Part shown: one piece after another, positions 38,655-47,449 of the stretch
Position numbering within the stretch: the first letter of the stretch is position 1
Layout: every line of letters begins with the position of its first letter
From: RBG-16-66-20 sp040752005
GTDB lineage: Bacteria > Pseudomonadota > Gammaproteobacteria > Burkholderiales > SG8-39
NCBI GenBank assembly: GCA_040752005.1
Contig: JBFMFX010000001.1
Location: forward strand, 196,471-260,470
Reading direction: 5' to 3'
Length of the DNA: 64,000 nt
Notes under the pieces: model-generated
What the model was told of the DNA's origin: nothing
Databases searched by the model: none
What the model saw: only the letters and a program-made list of their open reading frames with translations
Program-made: the position numbers and the translations under genes

Positions 38655-39524
38655 ATGGAGATCTTCGACGTCTTTCTGCTGGAAGCGGTGCTCAACGGAA
38701 TCCTGCTCGGAGGGTTGCTGGCGCTGCTGTCGCTCGGCCTCAACCTCGTCTTCGGCGTCATTGACGTGGTGTGGATCTGCTACGCCGAGCTGATCATGAT
38801 CGGCATGTACGCGGTGTACGTGCTGCACGTGCAGCACGGCTGGCCGCTCGTGCTCGCGATGGCGGCGGCGGTGGCGATCGTCGCCGCACTGGGCGCGGCG
38901 CTGCACCAGTTCGTCATCCGGCCGGTGCTCGCGGCCGAGCCGATCAACCAGCTCCTCGTCACCGGCGGGGTGCTCTTCTTTCTCCAGGCAGCGGCAACGC
39001 TCGCCTTCGGTATCGAGTTCCGCAACCTCGGCGTGAGGATGCCGCCGCTTCAGCTCGGGGAGATGTCGTTCTCGACACCGCGCATCATTGCGTTCGCGGT
39101 GGCGCTCGCCGGCGTCGTCGCGACCTACCTCTTTCTCACGCGTACCTACGCCGGGATCGCGATCCGCGCCATCAGCCAGGACCGGGCGATCATGCCGCTC
39201 ATGGGCGTGAGCCCGGGCCGCATCTACCTGCTCACCTCGGCGCTCGGCGGCGCGCTCGCCGGGCTGGGGGCGTGCCTGCTCGTGCTGCAGTACGACGTGC
39301 ACCCGGCGATCGGCCTGTCGTTCGGCCCGATCACCTTCCTCGTCTGCGTGCTCGGGGGCCTGGGCAACCTGCTCGGCGGGCTGGTCGCTGCGTTCATCTT
39401 CGCCCAGTTCATCTCGGTGGGCGGGTTTTTCTTCCACCTCGAGTGGGGCTACGTGATCGCCTTCGTCTTCTTCATTGCGGTGATGTTCTGGCGCCCGCAG
39501 GGCATCCTCGGGAGCCGCGGATGA
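38655..39524 (+). CDS. ABC transporter permease, LivH-like
   Basis: 289 residues with about eight membrane helices. GILLGGLLALLSLGLNLVFGVIDVV is the classic first helix pair of LivH-type permeases and GLGNLLGGLVAAF near the C-terminus holds the ATPase-coupling region (after VCVLGG). The ATG follows the LivF stop with no gap. ATGA overlap with the next permease gene gives the fixed order substrate protein, LivG, LivF, LivH, LivM, in which the ATPases come before the permeases, unlike E. coli livKHMGF. Confidence 0.93.
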   Translation: MEIFDVFLLEAVLNGILLGGLLALLSLGLNLVFGVIDVVWICYAELIMIGMYAVYVLHVQHGWPLVLAMAAAVAIVAALGAALHQFVIRPVLAAEPINQLLVTGGVLFFLQAAATLAFGIEFRNLGVRMPPLQLGEMSFSTPRIIAFAVALAGVVATYLFLTRTYAGIAIRAISQDRAIMPLMGVSPGRIYLLTSALGGALAGLGACLLVLQYDVHPAIGLSFGPITFLVCVLGGLGNLLGGLVAAFIFAQFISVGGFFFHLEWGYVIAFVFFIAVMFWRPQGILGSRG

Positions 39525-40519
39525 CGCGTGCGCTGCCCTGGCTCGGTCTTGCGCTGCTTGCGGCGCTGCCGCTGAGCGGCATCGGCAACTATCCGCTGCA
39601 CCTCGTCATCATGTGCCTGCTGTGGGCCTATGTGTACACCAGCTGGTCCATCATGGGACGGCTCGGGCTGGTGAGCCTGGGCCACGGCGCCTTCCTCGGC
39701 ATCGGCGCCTACTCGGTGGTGATGCTGTGGAACCACTTCGGCGTCTCGCCCTGGATCGGCGCGCTCGTCGCGGTGGCGGCTTCGGCAGCGGTGGCGCTCG
39801 CGATCGGGCTGCCGTGCTTCCGCTTCCGGATCGTCGGCCATTATTTTGCGCTGGTGACGCTTGCGCTCGCCGAGGTGACGCGCCTGGTCATCGTCGCGCT
39901 GCGCGACCAGACCGGCGGCTCGCTCGGCGCGACGCCCAACACCGCGCTCGCGCAGGGCAACACCTGGTCGCTCGAGGCGCTGCAGTTCTCCGACAAGCGG
40001 GTCTGGTTCTACGCCATCCTCGGCTTCTGGCTGCTCGCCCTGTGGGTATGGGCGCGCGTAGACCGCAGCATGACGCGGCTTGCGCTGGAGGCGATCAGCC
40101 AGGAAGAGGACGCCGCCGCCTCGATCGGCATCCACGTGACGCGCTCCAAGCTCCTGGTCACGCTGATCTCGGCGGTGATGACGAGCGTCGGGGGCGTGCT
40201 CTACGCCCAGTACCAGCTCTACGTCAACCCGGAGACTGTCTCCGGGATCGGCATCTCGCTGCAAATGGTGTTCGGCGTCATCGCCGGCGGCATGTTCGTC
40301 ATGCTCGGGCCCACCGTCGGGGCGGTGTTCACGCTGCTCCTTGCCGAAGGCTTGCGTCTTGCGCTCGGCGAATCGTTCAAGCAGTTGCCGGCGCTCGACC
40401 TCGCGATCTACGGCCTGATGCTGGTGTTTTTCATCATCTACATGCCGAAGGGCATCCTCGGCGCGGCGCTCGAGGCGTGGCGAAGGCGCGCGCCTATGCC
40501 AGCACCCGCTCCACGCTGA
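39521..40519 (+). CDS. ABC transporter permease, LivM-like
   Basis: 332 residues from ATG 39521 (ATGA with livH). About ten membrane helices; GRLGLVSLGHGAFLGIGAY is the LivM/branched-chain permease signature and RMALEAI-like RLALEAISQEEDAAASIG is the coupling-helix region. It completes a full transporter with the preceding four genes. The last 26 bases overlap the convergent gene at 40494-41231. Confidence 0.93.
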   Translation: MTRALPWLGLALLAALPLSGIGNYPLHLVIMCLLWAYVYTSWSIMGRLGLVSLGHGAFLGIGAYSVVMLWNHFGVSPWIGALVAVAASAAVALAIGLPCFRFRIVGHYFALVTLALAEVTRLVIVALRDQTGGSLGATPNTALAQGNTWSLEALQFSDKRVWFYAILGFWLLALWVWARVDRSMTRLALEAISQEEDAAASIGIHVTRSKLLVTLISAVMTSVGGVLYAQYQLYVNPETVSGIGISLQMVFGVIAGGMFVMLGPTVGAVFTLLLAEGLRLALGESFKQLPALDLAIYGLMLVFFIIYMPKGILGAALEAWRRRAPMPAPAPR

Positions 40520-41231
40520 CGCGGCGCAGGTCCATTTCGAACTCCAGGCCCTCGATCGGCGGGCGGGCGTAGTGCCATGTCAGCGTGTGGCCCGCGCGCC
40601 GCGCCACCTCCTCGACGGGAAAGCGACGTGCGGTATAGACCTGCACCGCGGTGGCGTCTTGCCAGCCGAAGCCGCCGAGCGCGCGCATACGCTGCTGCAT
40701 CATGTCGAGCACCCACGCCGCTTTCGCCGCCATGCCGGATTCGGAGGTGTCGCCGCGCGCGACGATATCGCCGGGAAAATCGCCGCCTTCCGGCCACTCG
40801 CCGCTGCCGGCGACGACGAAGTCCGGCGCGGCGCGCCCGGCCGGCACCGTGTAGCTGAAAGCGTAGAACGAAGGCTCCTCGGGCGGGTCCACCGCCGGCG
40901 CGACGTTCGAGCGCGCGACCGGATTAAGCCCGTTGCGGTACAGGCTCCAGTCCTCGAGCACCGCGACGTAGCCGACATTGAACACGGAAAACCCGGCGAA
41001 CGAAAACGGCCGCGGCGAGCGAAGCTCCGCCGCGCACAGCGCGGTCTTCGGCCGGCCGAGCGCGGCGAGGTATGCGGCGATGCGCGCGAAGCCCTCGGCG
41101 ACCGGCAGCGGCTGCGCCAGGCGCACCCGCTCGATGGTGAAGCCGGGAAGCGCCACGACGCCCTGCGAGTAGGCAAACACGCCTTCGAGGAAGGCGAAAC
41201 CGCCGTCGGGCAAGGGGGTCAGGGCGCTCAT
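40494..41231 (-). CDS. Uncharacterised protein, possibly RidA/aminomuconate-deaminase related
   Basis: 245 residues from ATG 41231. Two halves are visible: an N-terminal part with TPLPDGGFAFLEGVFAYSQGVV and RPFSFAGFSVFN, and a C-terminal part with VVAGSGEWPEG, GDTSESGMAAKAAWVLDMMQQRMRALG and ATAVQVYTARRF that looks like a YjgF/RidA-type fold. This two-part layout reminds me of proteins annotated as 2-amino-5-chloromuconate deaminase (CnbZ), from memory and unverified. A deaminase role beside a branched-chain-type transporter would make sense, but this is inference. No signal peptide. Convergent overlap with livM. Confidence 0.7.
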   Translation of the reverse strand: MSALTPLPDGGFAFLEGVFAYSQGVVALPGFTIERVRLAQPLPVAEGFARIAAYLAALGRPKTALCAAELRSPRPFSFAGFSVFNVGYVAVLEDWSLYRNGLNPVARSNVAPAVDPPEEPSFYAFSYTVPAGRAAPDFVVAGSGEWPEGGDFPGDIVARGDTSESGMAAKAAWVLDMMQQRMRALGGFGWQDATAVQVYTARRFPVEEVARRAGHTLTWHYARPPIEGLEFEMDLRRVSVERVLA

Positions 41232-41367
41232 CCGGGTTCTCGCCAACCGGACTTTAGCCCACTGGCACCGCGGCGCGGCAAGGAAGCTGATTTAAACTGA
41301 CCGGCATGCGAAGACCGCAACCGCACGATGCGAAGCACCGGCCACCGATGACAGAGCCGGGTCGGCC

Positions 41368-41550
41368 ATGAACAAGAACCGCCTCGACGAAAGCGCGCTG
41401 GAAGTCACCGAGTTCTGCCTCGGCACCATGACCTGGGGCGAGCAGACGAGCGAACGCGAGGCCCACGAGCAGATCGCCTGGGCGCTCGATCGCGGCATCA
41501 ACTTCGTGGACACCGCGAACGCCCTCTACCCTAGCCCGGCGGTGCAATAG
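41368..41550 (+). pseudogene. Truncated aldo/keto reductase (N-terminal fragment)
   Basis: 60 codons starting at ATG 41368 encode LDESALEVTEFCLGTMTWGEQTSEREAHEQIAWALDRGINFVDTA, the N-terminal strand and first barrel unit of Tas-like aldo/keto reductases, including the catalytic Asp of the FVDTA motif. The family continues for about 280 more residues; here the frame ends with YPSPAVQ and a TAG at 41548-41550, and no continuation of the barrel occurs in any frame afterwards. The DUF3301 gene starts 3 bases later. The fragment still has a good start region, so a short peptide may be made, but it cannot be an active enzyme. Confidence 0.8.
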
Positions 41551-41553
41551 GCG

Positions 41554-41862
41554 ATGTGGGAGGCCGCCGCGCTGATCGCGCTTGCCGCGGGGACGCTCTT
41601 CTGGGCCGACAGCCTGCGCGCGCGCGAACGGGCGCTCGCAGCGAGCCGCCGCGCCTGCGAGCGCCGGGGCCTGCAGCTTCTGGACGAGACGGTGGCGTTC
41701 GCCTCGCTTCGCCTGGCGCGCGACGAGGACGGAAGGATCCGGCTCCGGCGCATCTACACGTTCGAATTCTCCGACACCGGCGACAACCGCCGCCACGGCG
41801 CGATCGTGCTCGTGGGCGAGCAAATTACCGAGCTGCGGCTGGAGCCGCCGCTCGCGCAGTGA
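41554..41862 (+). CDS. DUF3301 family membrane-anchored protein
   Basis: 102 residues. An N-terminal membrane helix (residues 3-20, ALIALAAGTLFW) is followed by LDETVAFASLRLARDEDGRIRLRRIYTFEFSDTGDNRRHGAIVLVG, which matches DUF3301, a small family found in beta- and gammaproteobacteria. Function unknown. It begins three bases after the truncated aldo/keto reductase stop and ends 10 bases before the ferredoxin-NADP reductase gene, suggesting that they are transcribed together. Confidence 0.85.
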   Translation: MWEAAALIALAAGTLFWADSLRARERALAASRRACERRGLQLLDETVAFASLRLARDEDGRIRLRRIYTFEFSDTGDNRRHGAIVLVGEQITELRLEPPLAQ

Positions 41863-41872
41863 GGCGCGCCCG

Positions 41873-42613
41873 ATGAGCCGCTGGCTCGAAGGCCGCGTGA
41901 TCGAGAACCGGCACTGGACCGAGACGCTTTTTTCCCTGCGGGTCGAGGGCGTGGCGCTGCGGTTCGAGGCGGGGCAGTTCGTGCGCATCGCGCTCGACGT
42001 GGCGGGCGAGCGCATCGCGCGGCCGTTCTCGTTCGTCAACCCGCCCCAGGATCCGGTGCTCGAGTTCTACGGCGTGATCGTGCCCGAGGGGCCGCTCTCG
42101 CCGCGCCTTGCGCGCCTTGCGCCGGGCGACACGCTGTACGTCGCGGACAATCCGTCGGGCTTTCTCGTGCTGTCCGAGGTGCCGCCTGCGGAAGACCTGT
42201 GGCTCGTTTCGACCGGAACCGGGATCGCGCCGTTTCTCTCCATCCTGCGCACCGAAACGTGCTGGGAACGGTACCGGCGCGTGGTGCTTGTGCATGGGGT
42301 GCGCCGTGCCGCGGAGCTGAGCTACCGCGAGCGGATCGAAGCGATCGCGCGCGAGCGCCCCGGGCGCCTGGTCTATGTGCCGTTCGTCTCGCGCGAGCGC
42401 GCACCGGGTGCGCTCGAAGGGCGCATTCCGGCGGCGATCCGCGACGGGCGCCTCGAGGCAGCCGCCGGCCCGATCAGCTCCGAGCGAAGCCAGTTCATGC
42501 TGTGCGGCAACCCGCAGATGCTGATGGATGTCAGCGCGGCGCTCGCCGAGCGGGGCCTTCGCAAGCACCGCCGCCGCTCGCCGGGCCACATCACGGTGGA
42601 GGCGTTCTGGTAG
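41873..42613 (+). CDS. Ferredoxin--NADP reductase (Fpr type)
   Basis: 246 residues. The FAD domain has RPFSFVNPP (R-P-F-S is the flavin motif; usually RxYS) and the NADP domain has LVSTGTGIAPFLSIL, then LVHGVRRAAELSYR and MLCGNPQMLMDV, all typical of bacterial class I Fpr. The C-terminal EAFW ends with the aromatic residue that covers the flavin ring. It moves electrons between NADPH and ferredoxin or flavodoxin, in oxidative stress response or Fe-S repair. It is followed by the DUF6279 lipoprotein gene. Confidence 0.95.
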   Translation: MSRWLEGRVIENRHWTETLFSLRVEGVALRFEAGQFVRIALDVAGERIARPFSFVNPPQDPVLEFYGVIVPEGPLSPRLARLAPGDTLYVADNPSGFLVLSEVPPAEDLWLVSTGTGIAPFLSILRTETCWERYRRVVLVHGVRRAAELSYRERIEAIARERPGRLVYVPFVSRERAPGALEGRIPAAIRDGRLEAAAGPISSERSQFMLCGNPQMLMDVSAALAERGLRKHRRRSPGHITVEAFW

Positions 42614-42624
42614 CGCTGCGTGTC

Positions 42625-43440
42625 GTGGTGCTCGCGGCGGCGCTCGCCGTCCTCGGCGGCTGCAGCGCGGTGCGCCTTGCCTACGACAACGCCGATACGC
42701 TGCTCGCCTGGCAGGCGAACAGCTGGTTTGACTTCCAGGGCGAGCTGGCCGAGGAGCGCGACCGGCGCATCGCCGCGTTTCTCGCCTGGCACCGCGCACA
42801 CGCATTGCCGCAGTACGCAAGGCTCGCCGAGGAGGCGGCGCGGCGCCTGGAACGCCGCCTTGTCCGCGCGGACCTCGAGTGGGCGTACGACGTCGCGTTC
42901 GCGCAGATCCGGGAGGCGCTCGCCGCTGCGGCATGGGAGGCCGCACCGCTGCTCGATCGGCTCGAGGCCGAGAACCTGTCGCATTTTGAAGCCCGTCTCG
43001 CCGAAGAGAACCGCAAGTTCGCGCGCGAGCACCTGCGCCCGCCGCCGGAGGAGCGGCGCAAGCAGCGGCTGCAGCGCACCGTTGACCGGCTGGAGGACTG
43101 GCTGGGGGATCTGTCGGAAGCTCAGCTCCGGCTTGTCCGGAGCTACAATGAGCGCGCCCCGCTCGCCGACGAGATGCGCGCGCGGGAACACCAGCGGCTT
43201 CAGCGCGAGCTGGTGGCGATGCTGCGCGCGAGGGAGGCGACGCGCAAGCTTGCCGACTGGGCCCCGAACTGGGACCGCAACCGCGAGCCTGCCTACGCCG
43301 AGGCGATCCGGCGCATCCGGACGGAGACCATGGAGATGCTGCTCGATCTGGACAGGACGCTCACGGGCGTGCAGCGCCGCGCCGCGGTCGCGCGGCTGCG
43401 ATCGTGGGCGGCCGAATTCGAGCGCCTGGTGCGCCAATGA
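42625..43440 (+). CDS. DUF6279 family lipoprotein
   Basis: About 271 residues. A short hydrophobic segment ends in LAVLGGCS, a lipobox whose Cys would be acylated. The mature protein is almost all helical, with NADTLLAWQANSWFDFQGELAEERDRRI and DRLEDWLGDLSEAQLRLVRSY typical of DUF6279. The start is unclear: GTG 42625 gives a very short signal without a basic residue, while a CTG at 42616 would add LRV and a charge. It overlaps the five-PAS gene as ATGA. Function of the family is unknown; an outer-membrane or periplasmic scaffold is possible. Confidence 0.8.
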   Translation: MVLAAALAVLGGCSAVRLAYDNADTLLAWQANSWFDFQGELAEERDRRIAAFLAWHRAHALPQYARLAEEAARRLERRLVRADLEWAYDVAFAQIREALAAAAWEAAPLLDRLEAENLSHFEARLAEENRKFAREHLRPPPEERRKQRLQRTVDRLEDWLGDLSEAQLRLVRSYNERAPLADEMRAREHQRLQRELVAMLRAREATRKLADWAPNWDRNREPAYAEAIRRIRTETMEMLLDLDRTLTGVQRRAAVARLRSWAAEFERLVRQ

Positions 43441-46400
43441 ACGAACGCGCCGAGGCACCGCGCGAGCAACCGGCGCTGCGGCCGGAGGAGGGCCTGCCCG
43501 GCTACGCCGGTCTGCCGCGCGATACGCAGCTCGAGTACAAGGCGATCCTCGCCAACGCCTCGATCGGCATCGCCTTCACCCGCGACCGCAAGTTCTTCCT
43601 CTGCAACCCGAAGTTCGCCGAGATGTTCGGCTGGAAGCCCGAGGAGCTGATCGGCCAGCCGGGCGTGGTCGTCTATCCCTCGCGCGAGAGCTACGAGGCG
43701 CTCGGCGCGATCGCGGTGCCGATCCTCTCCTCGGGCCGCCAGCTCGACATCGAGTGGGAGGGCAGGCGCAAGGACGGTAGCACGTTCCTGTGCCGGATGA
43801 TCGCCAAGGCGATAGACCCGGTGCGCACGCAGCAAGGCACGGTATGGATCGTCGAGGACATCACCGAGAGGAAGCGCCAGGCTGACGAGCTCGCGCGCCT
43901 CGCGCGCGAACAGGAGGCGATATTCAACGCCGCCTCGATCGGTATCTGCTTCGTGCGCGATCGCAGGATCGTGCGCTGCAATCGCCGCTTCGAGGAGCAG
44001 TACGGCTATGGGCCGGGCGAACTGATCGGACGGCCGACGTCCGAGCTCTACGCGTCGGAGGAAACCTGGCGCGCCGTGGGCGAGGCTTACGCGAAGGTCG
44101 CCGCGGGCCAGACCTACACCACAGTGGCGCTCACGCGGCGCAAGGACGGCAGCACCTACTGGTCGCGGCTCACCGGCTGCGCGGTGGACCCGGGCAACCC
44201 GGCGCGCGGCTCGGTCTGGCTCGACGAGGACATCACCGAGCAGAAGCGCGCGCAGGAGGAGCTGCAGCGCGTGCTCGCCGAGCAGCAGGCGCTCACCGAC
44301 AACGTCGTGGTCGGCATCGCGTTCGTGCGCGACCGCAGGATCGTGCGCTGCAACCGGCGCTTCGAGGAGATGTTCGGGCGGGGGGCCGGCGAAGCCGACG
44401 GCATGTCGGTGCGCGAGCTGTACTTCACCGACGAGCAGTACGAAAAAGGGGGAGCCAACTACCCTGTGCTCGACGCCGGTGGGCCGGTTTCGGACGAACA
44501 CTGGCTGCGCCAGCGCGACGGCTCCGGATTCTGGTGTCGCGTCTCCGGCCGCGCGGTCGCACCCGGCGAGCCGGCGCGCGGCTACGTGTGGCTGTTCGAG
44601 GACATCACCGACCGAAAGCGCGCGGACGAGGAACTCAAGCGTCTGCTGCGCGAGCAGGAGCTGATCCTCGACAACGCCACCGTCGGGATCGTGTTCGTGC
44701 GCAACCGCGTGATCCAGCGCGTCAACCGCTGCATGGAGGAGATGACCGGCTACAGTGCCGCGGAGCTGGTCGGGGCCTCGAGCGCGCTGCTCTTCGCCGA
44801 TCGCGCCGACTGGGAGCGGGCGGTGGAGCTTGCCTACGCCACGACGCCGCCGGGGGGCATTCATGAGACCGAGTGGCGCTTCCGGCGCAAGGACGGCTCG
44901 ACCTTCATCTGCCGCACCCGCGGCCGGCGCATTGACGCGGGTGAAGCCGAGCAGGAGTGGATCTGGAGCATGGAGGATGTCAGCGCCGAGCGCGAAGCTG
45001 AGGAACGTGTACGGCGCGCGCTCGCCGAGCAGGAGCTGATCGTCGAGAACGCGCAGGTCGGCATCGTGTTTGCCAAGGACCACGTCATCCAGCGCGTCAA
45101 CCGGCGCGCCGCCGAGATGCACGGCTACGCTCCCGAAGAGATGCGGAACCTTCCGCTGTGGGTGCTGCACGCCGACAGCGAGCGCGGCCGCAGCGAAGGC
45201 GCTCTAGTCTACGCGGCGACGCCGCCGGGCGGCACGCACGCGGCCGAAGTCTCGCTGCGGCGCAAGGACGGCTCGATCTTCGCTGGGCGCGCGGTCGGGC
45301 GTAGGGTGGATTCGGGCACGGCCGAGCAGCAGTGGATCTGGATCGTCGAGGACATTACCGCCGAGCGCGAGATGCGCGCTGCGCTCGAGCGCATGGTCGC
45401 CGAGCGCACGCAGGAGCTGGTGTCCGCCAACCGCCGCCTGGAGGCCGAGATCTACGACCGCAAGCAGGCCGAGGAGCGCGCCCAGCACCTGGCCGATCAC
45501 GATCCGCTCACCGGGCTGCCGAACCGGCGGCTGCTGGAGGACCGCCTCGGCCAGGCGATCGCGCGCGGCGGCCGCACGCAAAAGCCCACCGCGGTGATGT
45601 TCGTGGACCTCGATCACTTCAAGGCGATCAACGACACGCTCGGCCACGCGGTCGGGGATGTGGTGCTCAAGGAAGTGGCCGAGCGGCTGGTGCGGCAACT
45701 GCGCTCGGCAGACACCGTGTGCCGGCTCGGTGGCGACGAATTCGTCGTCGTGTTGCCGGAGATCGCGCGCGCCTCGGACGCCGCGCCGGTGGCGCAGAAG
45801 ATCCTCGAAACCGTCGCGCAGCCGTTCCGCGTCGAGGACCGCGAGCTGCAGATCTCAGCCTCGATCGGTATCAGCGTGTTCCCGGACGACGGCGCCGAGG
45901 CCGAGACGCTGATTCGCAACGCCGACGCCGCGATGTACCACGCCAAGGAAACCGGCCGCGCCGGTTACCAGTTCTTCACCGAGCAGATGAACGTCGCCGC
46001 TTCGCGGCGCGTCGCGATCGAAAACGAATTGCGCCGCGCGTTGCAGGAATACGCGCTGCGCGTGCACCTGCAGCCGATCGTCGAGGCGGCGAGCGGTGCG
46101 GTGGTCGGATACGAGGCGCTGCTGCGCTGGCAGCACCCGGAACGCGGCCTGCTCTCGCCGGCGGAGTTTTTGCAGATCGCCGAGGACACCGGCCTTACCC
46201 CGAGAATCGGCGAATGGGTGCTGCGCGAGGTCTGCCGCTGGATCGCGTTCGTCGGGCCGGAGCGCGCGCTGCCGGTGAGCGTCAACCTGTCGTTACGCCA
46301 GTTCACCGACCCGCGCCTGGCCGAGCGGGTCGCCGGCGCCCTGCGCGATTCGGGCGTGCCGCCGCGGCTGCTGCAGCTCGAGGTGAGTGAGGCGACCGCG

Positions 46401-46775
46401 ATGCAGCACGCCGAGGCGGCACAGGCGACGCTGGCAAAGCTGAAGGAGCTGGGGGTGTCGCTCGCGCTGGACAATTTCGGCGCCGCGTTCTCCAGCGCCG
46501 CGCGGCTGCGGCACTTTCCGCTCGACCGGCTCAAGATTGACCGCTCGCTGGTCGCCGCGCTGGGAGGCGAGAAGGACCCGGCGCCGGTACTCGCGGCGAT
46601 GGTCAATCTCGCGCACGCGCTCGGATTCCGCGTGGTCGCCGAGGGCGTGGAATCCGAGGCGCAGCGCGAGCTCCTCGCCTCCTGCGGTTGCGACTGCCTG
46701 CAGGGGTTCCTCTTTGGCAAGCCGGCCGAGCCGGAGGCGGCGCTCGTGACCGCGGCGCAGCCGCCGGCCCGCTAG
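43437..46775 (+). CDS. Five-PAS-domain GGDEF-EAL c-di-GMP protein
   Basis: 1112 residues, cytoplasmic, from ATG 43437. Five PAS/PAC units repeat at 124-125 residues: (I/V)GI(A/C/V)F begins each core at 43, 168, 292, 416 and 541, and EDITERK or similar ends each. A coiled coil (about 645-685) leads to GGDEF: LGGDEF at 764-769 with RSAD at 756-759, so catalytic and inhibitory sites look intact. The EAL domain has E893 (EAL), N950, E982/E985, K1033, E1069 and Q1089, but the DDFGTGYSS loop reads DNFGAAFSS (1012-1020), losing the second Asp. It is probably a cyclase with an impaired or inactive phosphodiesterase. Confidence 0.95.
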   Translation: MNERAEAPREQPALRPEEGLPGYAGLPRDTQLEYKAILANASIGIAFTRDRKFFLCNPKFAEMFGWKPEELIGQPGVVVYPSRESYEALGAIAVPILSSGRQLDIEWEGRRKDGSTFLCRMIAKAIDPVRTQQGTVWIVEDITERKRQADELARLAREQEAIFNAASIGICFVRDRRIVRCNRRFEEQYGYGPGELIGRPTSELYASEETWRAVGEAYAKVAAGQTYTTVALTRRKDGSTYWSRLTGCAVDPGNPARGSVWLDEDITEQKRAQEELQRVLAEQQALTDNVVVGIAFVRDRRIVRCNRRFEEMFGRGAGEADGMSVRELYFTDEQYEKGGANYPVLDAGGPVSDEHWLRQRDGSGFWCRVSGRAVAPGEPARGYVWLFEDITDRKRADEELKRLLREQELILDNATVGIVFVRNRVIQRVNRCMEEMTGYSAAELVGASSALLFADRADWERAVELAYATTPPGGIHETEWRFRRKDGSTFICRTRGRRIDAGEAEQEWIWSMEDVSAEREAEERVRRALAEQELIVENAQVGIVFAKDHVIQRVNRRAAEMHGYAPEEMRNLPLWVLHADSERGRSEGALVYAATPPGGTHAAEVSLRRKDGSIFAGRAVGRRVDSGTAEQQWIWIVEDITAEREMRAALERMVAERTQELVSANRRLEAEIYDRKQAEERAQHLADHDPLTGLPNRRLLEDRLGQAIARGGRTQKPTAVMFVDLDHFKAINDTLGHAVGDVVLKEVAERLVRQLRSADTVCRLGGDEFVVVLPEIARASDAAPVAQKILETVAQPFRVEDRELQISASIGISVFPDDGAEAETLIRNADAAMYHAKETGRAGYQFFTEQMNVAASRRVAIENELRRALQEYALRVHLQPIVEAASGAVVGYEALLRWQHPERGLLSPAEFLQIAEDTGLTPRIGEWVLREVCRWIAFVGPERALPVSVNLSLRQFTDPRLAERVAGALRDSGVPPRLLQLEVSEATAMQHAEAAQATLAKLKELGVSLALDNFGAAFSSAARLRHFPLDRLKIDRSLVAALGGEKDPAPVLAAMVNLAHALGFRVVAEGVESEAQRELLASCGCDCLQGFLFGKPAEPEAALVTAAQPPAR

Positions 46776-46783
46776 CCGCGCGC

Positions 46784-47449
46784 TCAGTGCGCGCGTTGGC
46801 GCCGCTCCTCGATCAGCCGCTCGAGCGCCTTGACGTTGAACTCGACGCCGAGCAGGTTGGGGTTCAGCTCCAGCGCCTTGCGCCACCAGGCGAGCGCTTT
46901 TTCGTACTCGCCGAGGCGGAACCAGACCTGGCCGTAGCCGGCAGCCGCGCCGAAATGGAACGGATTGCGCTTCATCACCTCGTCGCAGTCGGCGAGCGAG
47001 CGCTCGTAATCGCCGGCGAGGTAGTAGGCGGTGGCGCGCTTGTTCCAGCCCTCGGCGAAATCCGGCCGGCGGCGGATCACCGCGCTGAAGGCGGCGATCG
47101 CCTCGGCATGCCGCCCGGCCTGCATGTCCTCGACTCCGGCGGCCATCAGCCGGTCGATCTCCGTTTCGCCCGAGCGGCTCCAGAGCAGCCACAGGCCCTG
47201 TTCGGCGAAGGCGCGCACGAAGGGGCTTTCGTCGCGCAGCCGCGCCAGCAGCAGCGGCTGGTCGGCCATCGTTCCATGGTTGGCGATCCAGACGATCGCC
47301 TCGGCGCGGCGCTCGGTCGCCGGAGCGGCGAGCGCGGCGAGCGCTTGCTCGCGGTCCTGCGGCGCCGGGAATGCGGCGGGGGCGGCGGATGTTAACGTTG
47401 CAACCAGCATGATCCCGAGGAGGACCCGATGAGCGGCCGGTTGCGCCAT
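46784..47449 (-). CDS. TPR-repeat protein with signal peptide
   Basis: 221 residues from ATG 47449; a later ATG at 47410 would remove 13 residues. The signal-like start (HRVLLGIMLVATLTSAAPAAFP) is followed by a HEAT/helical segment and about three tetratricopeptide repeats (AEGWNKRATAYYLAGDYERSL, AAGYGQVWFRLGEYEKAL). Likely periplasmic. It is divergent from a second TPR gene whose start overlaps this one by 21 bases. Such pairs often work in envelope assembly, but the partner is not visible. Confidence 0.85.
   Translation of the reverse strand: MAQPAAHRVLLGIMLVATLTSAAPAAFPAPQDREQALAALAAPATERRAEAIVWIANHGTMADQPLLLARLRDESPFVRAFAEQGLWLLWSRSGETEIDRLMAAGVEDMQAGRHAEAIAAFSAVIRRRPDFAEGWNKRATAYYLAGDYERSLADCDEVMKRNPFHFGAAAGYGQVWFRLGEYEKALAWWRKALELNPNLLGVEFNVKALERLIEERRQRAH

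Noticed and set aside
37893..39437. 514-codon minus-strand frame across the LivF/LivH-like genes
   Set aside because: No family similarity, and the composition is that of antisense to membrane-protein codons.
43437..45360. Five PAS units as DNA repeats or a CRISPR-like array
   Set aside because: The 372-375 base period reflects duplicated protein domains, and the units differ widely at the DNA level.
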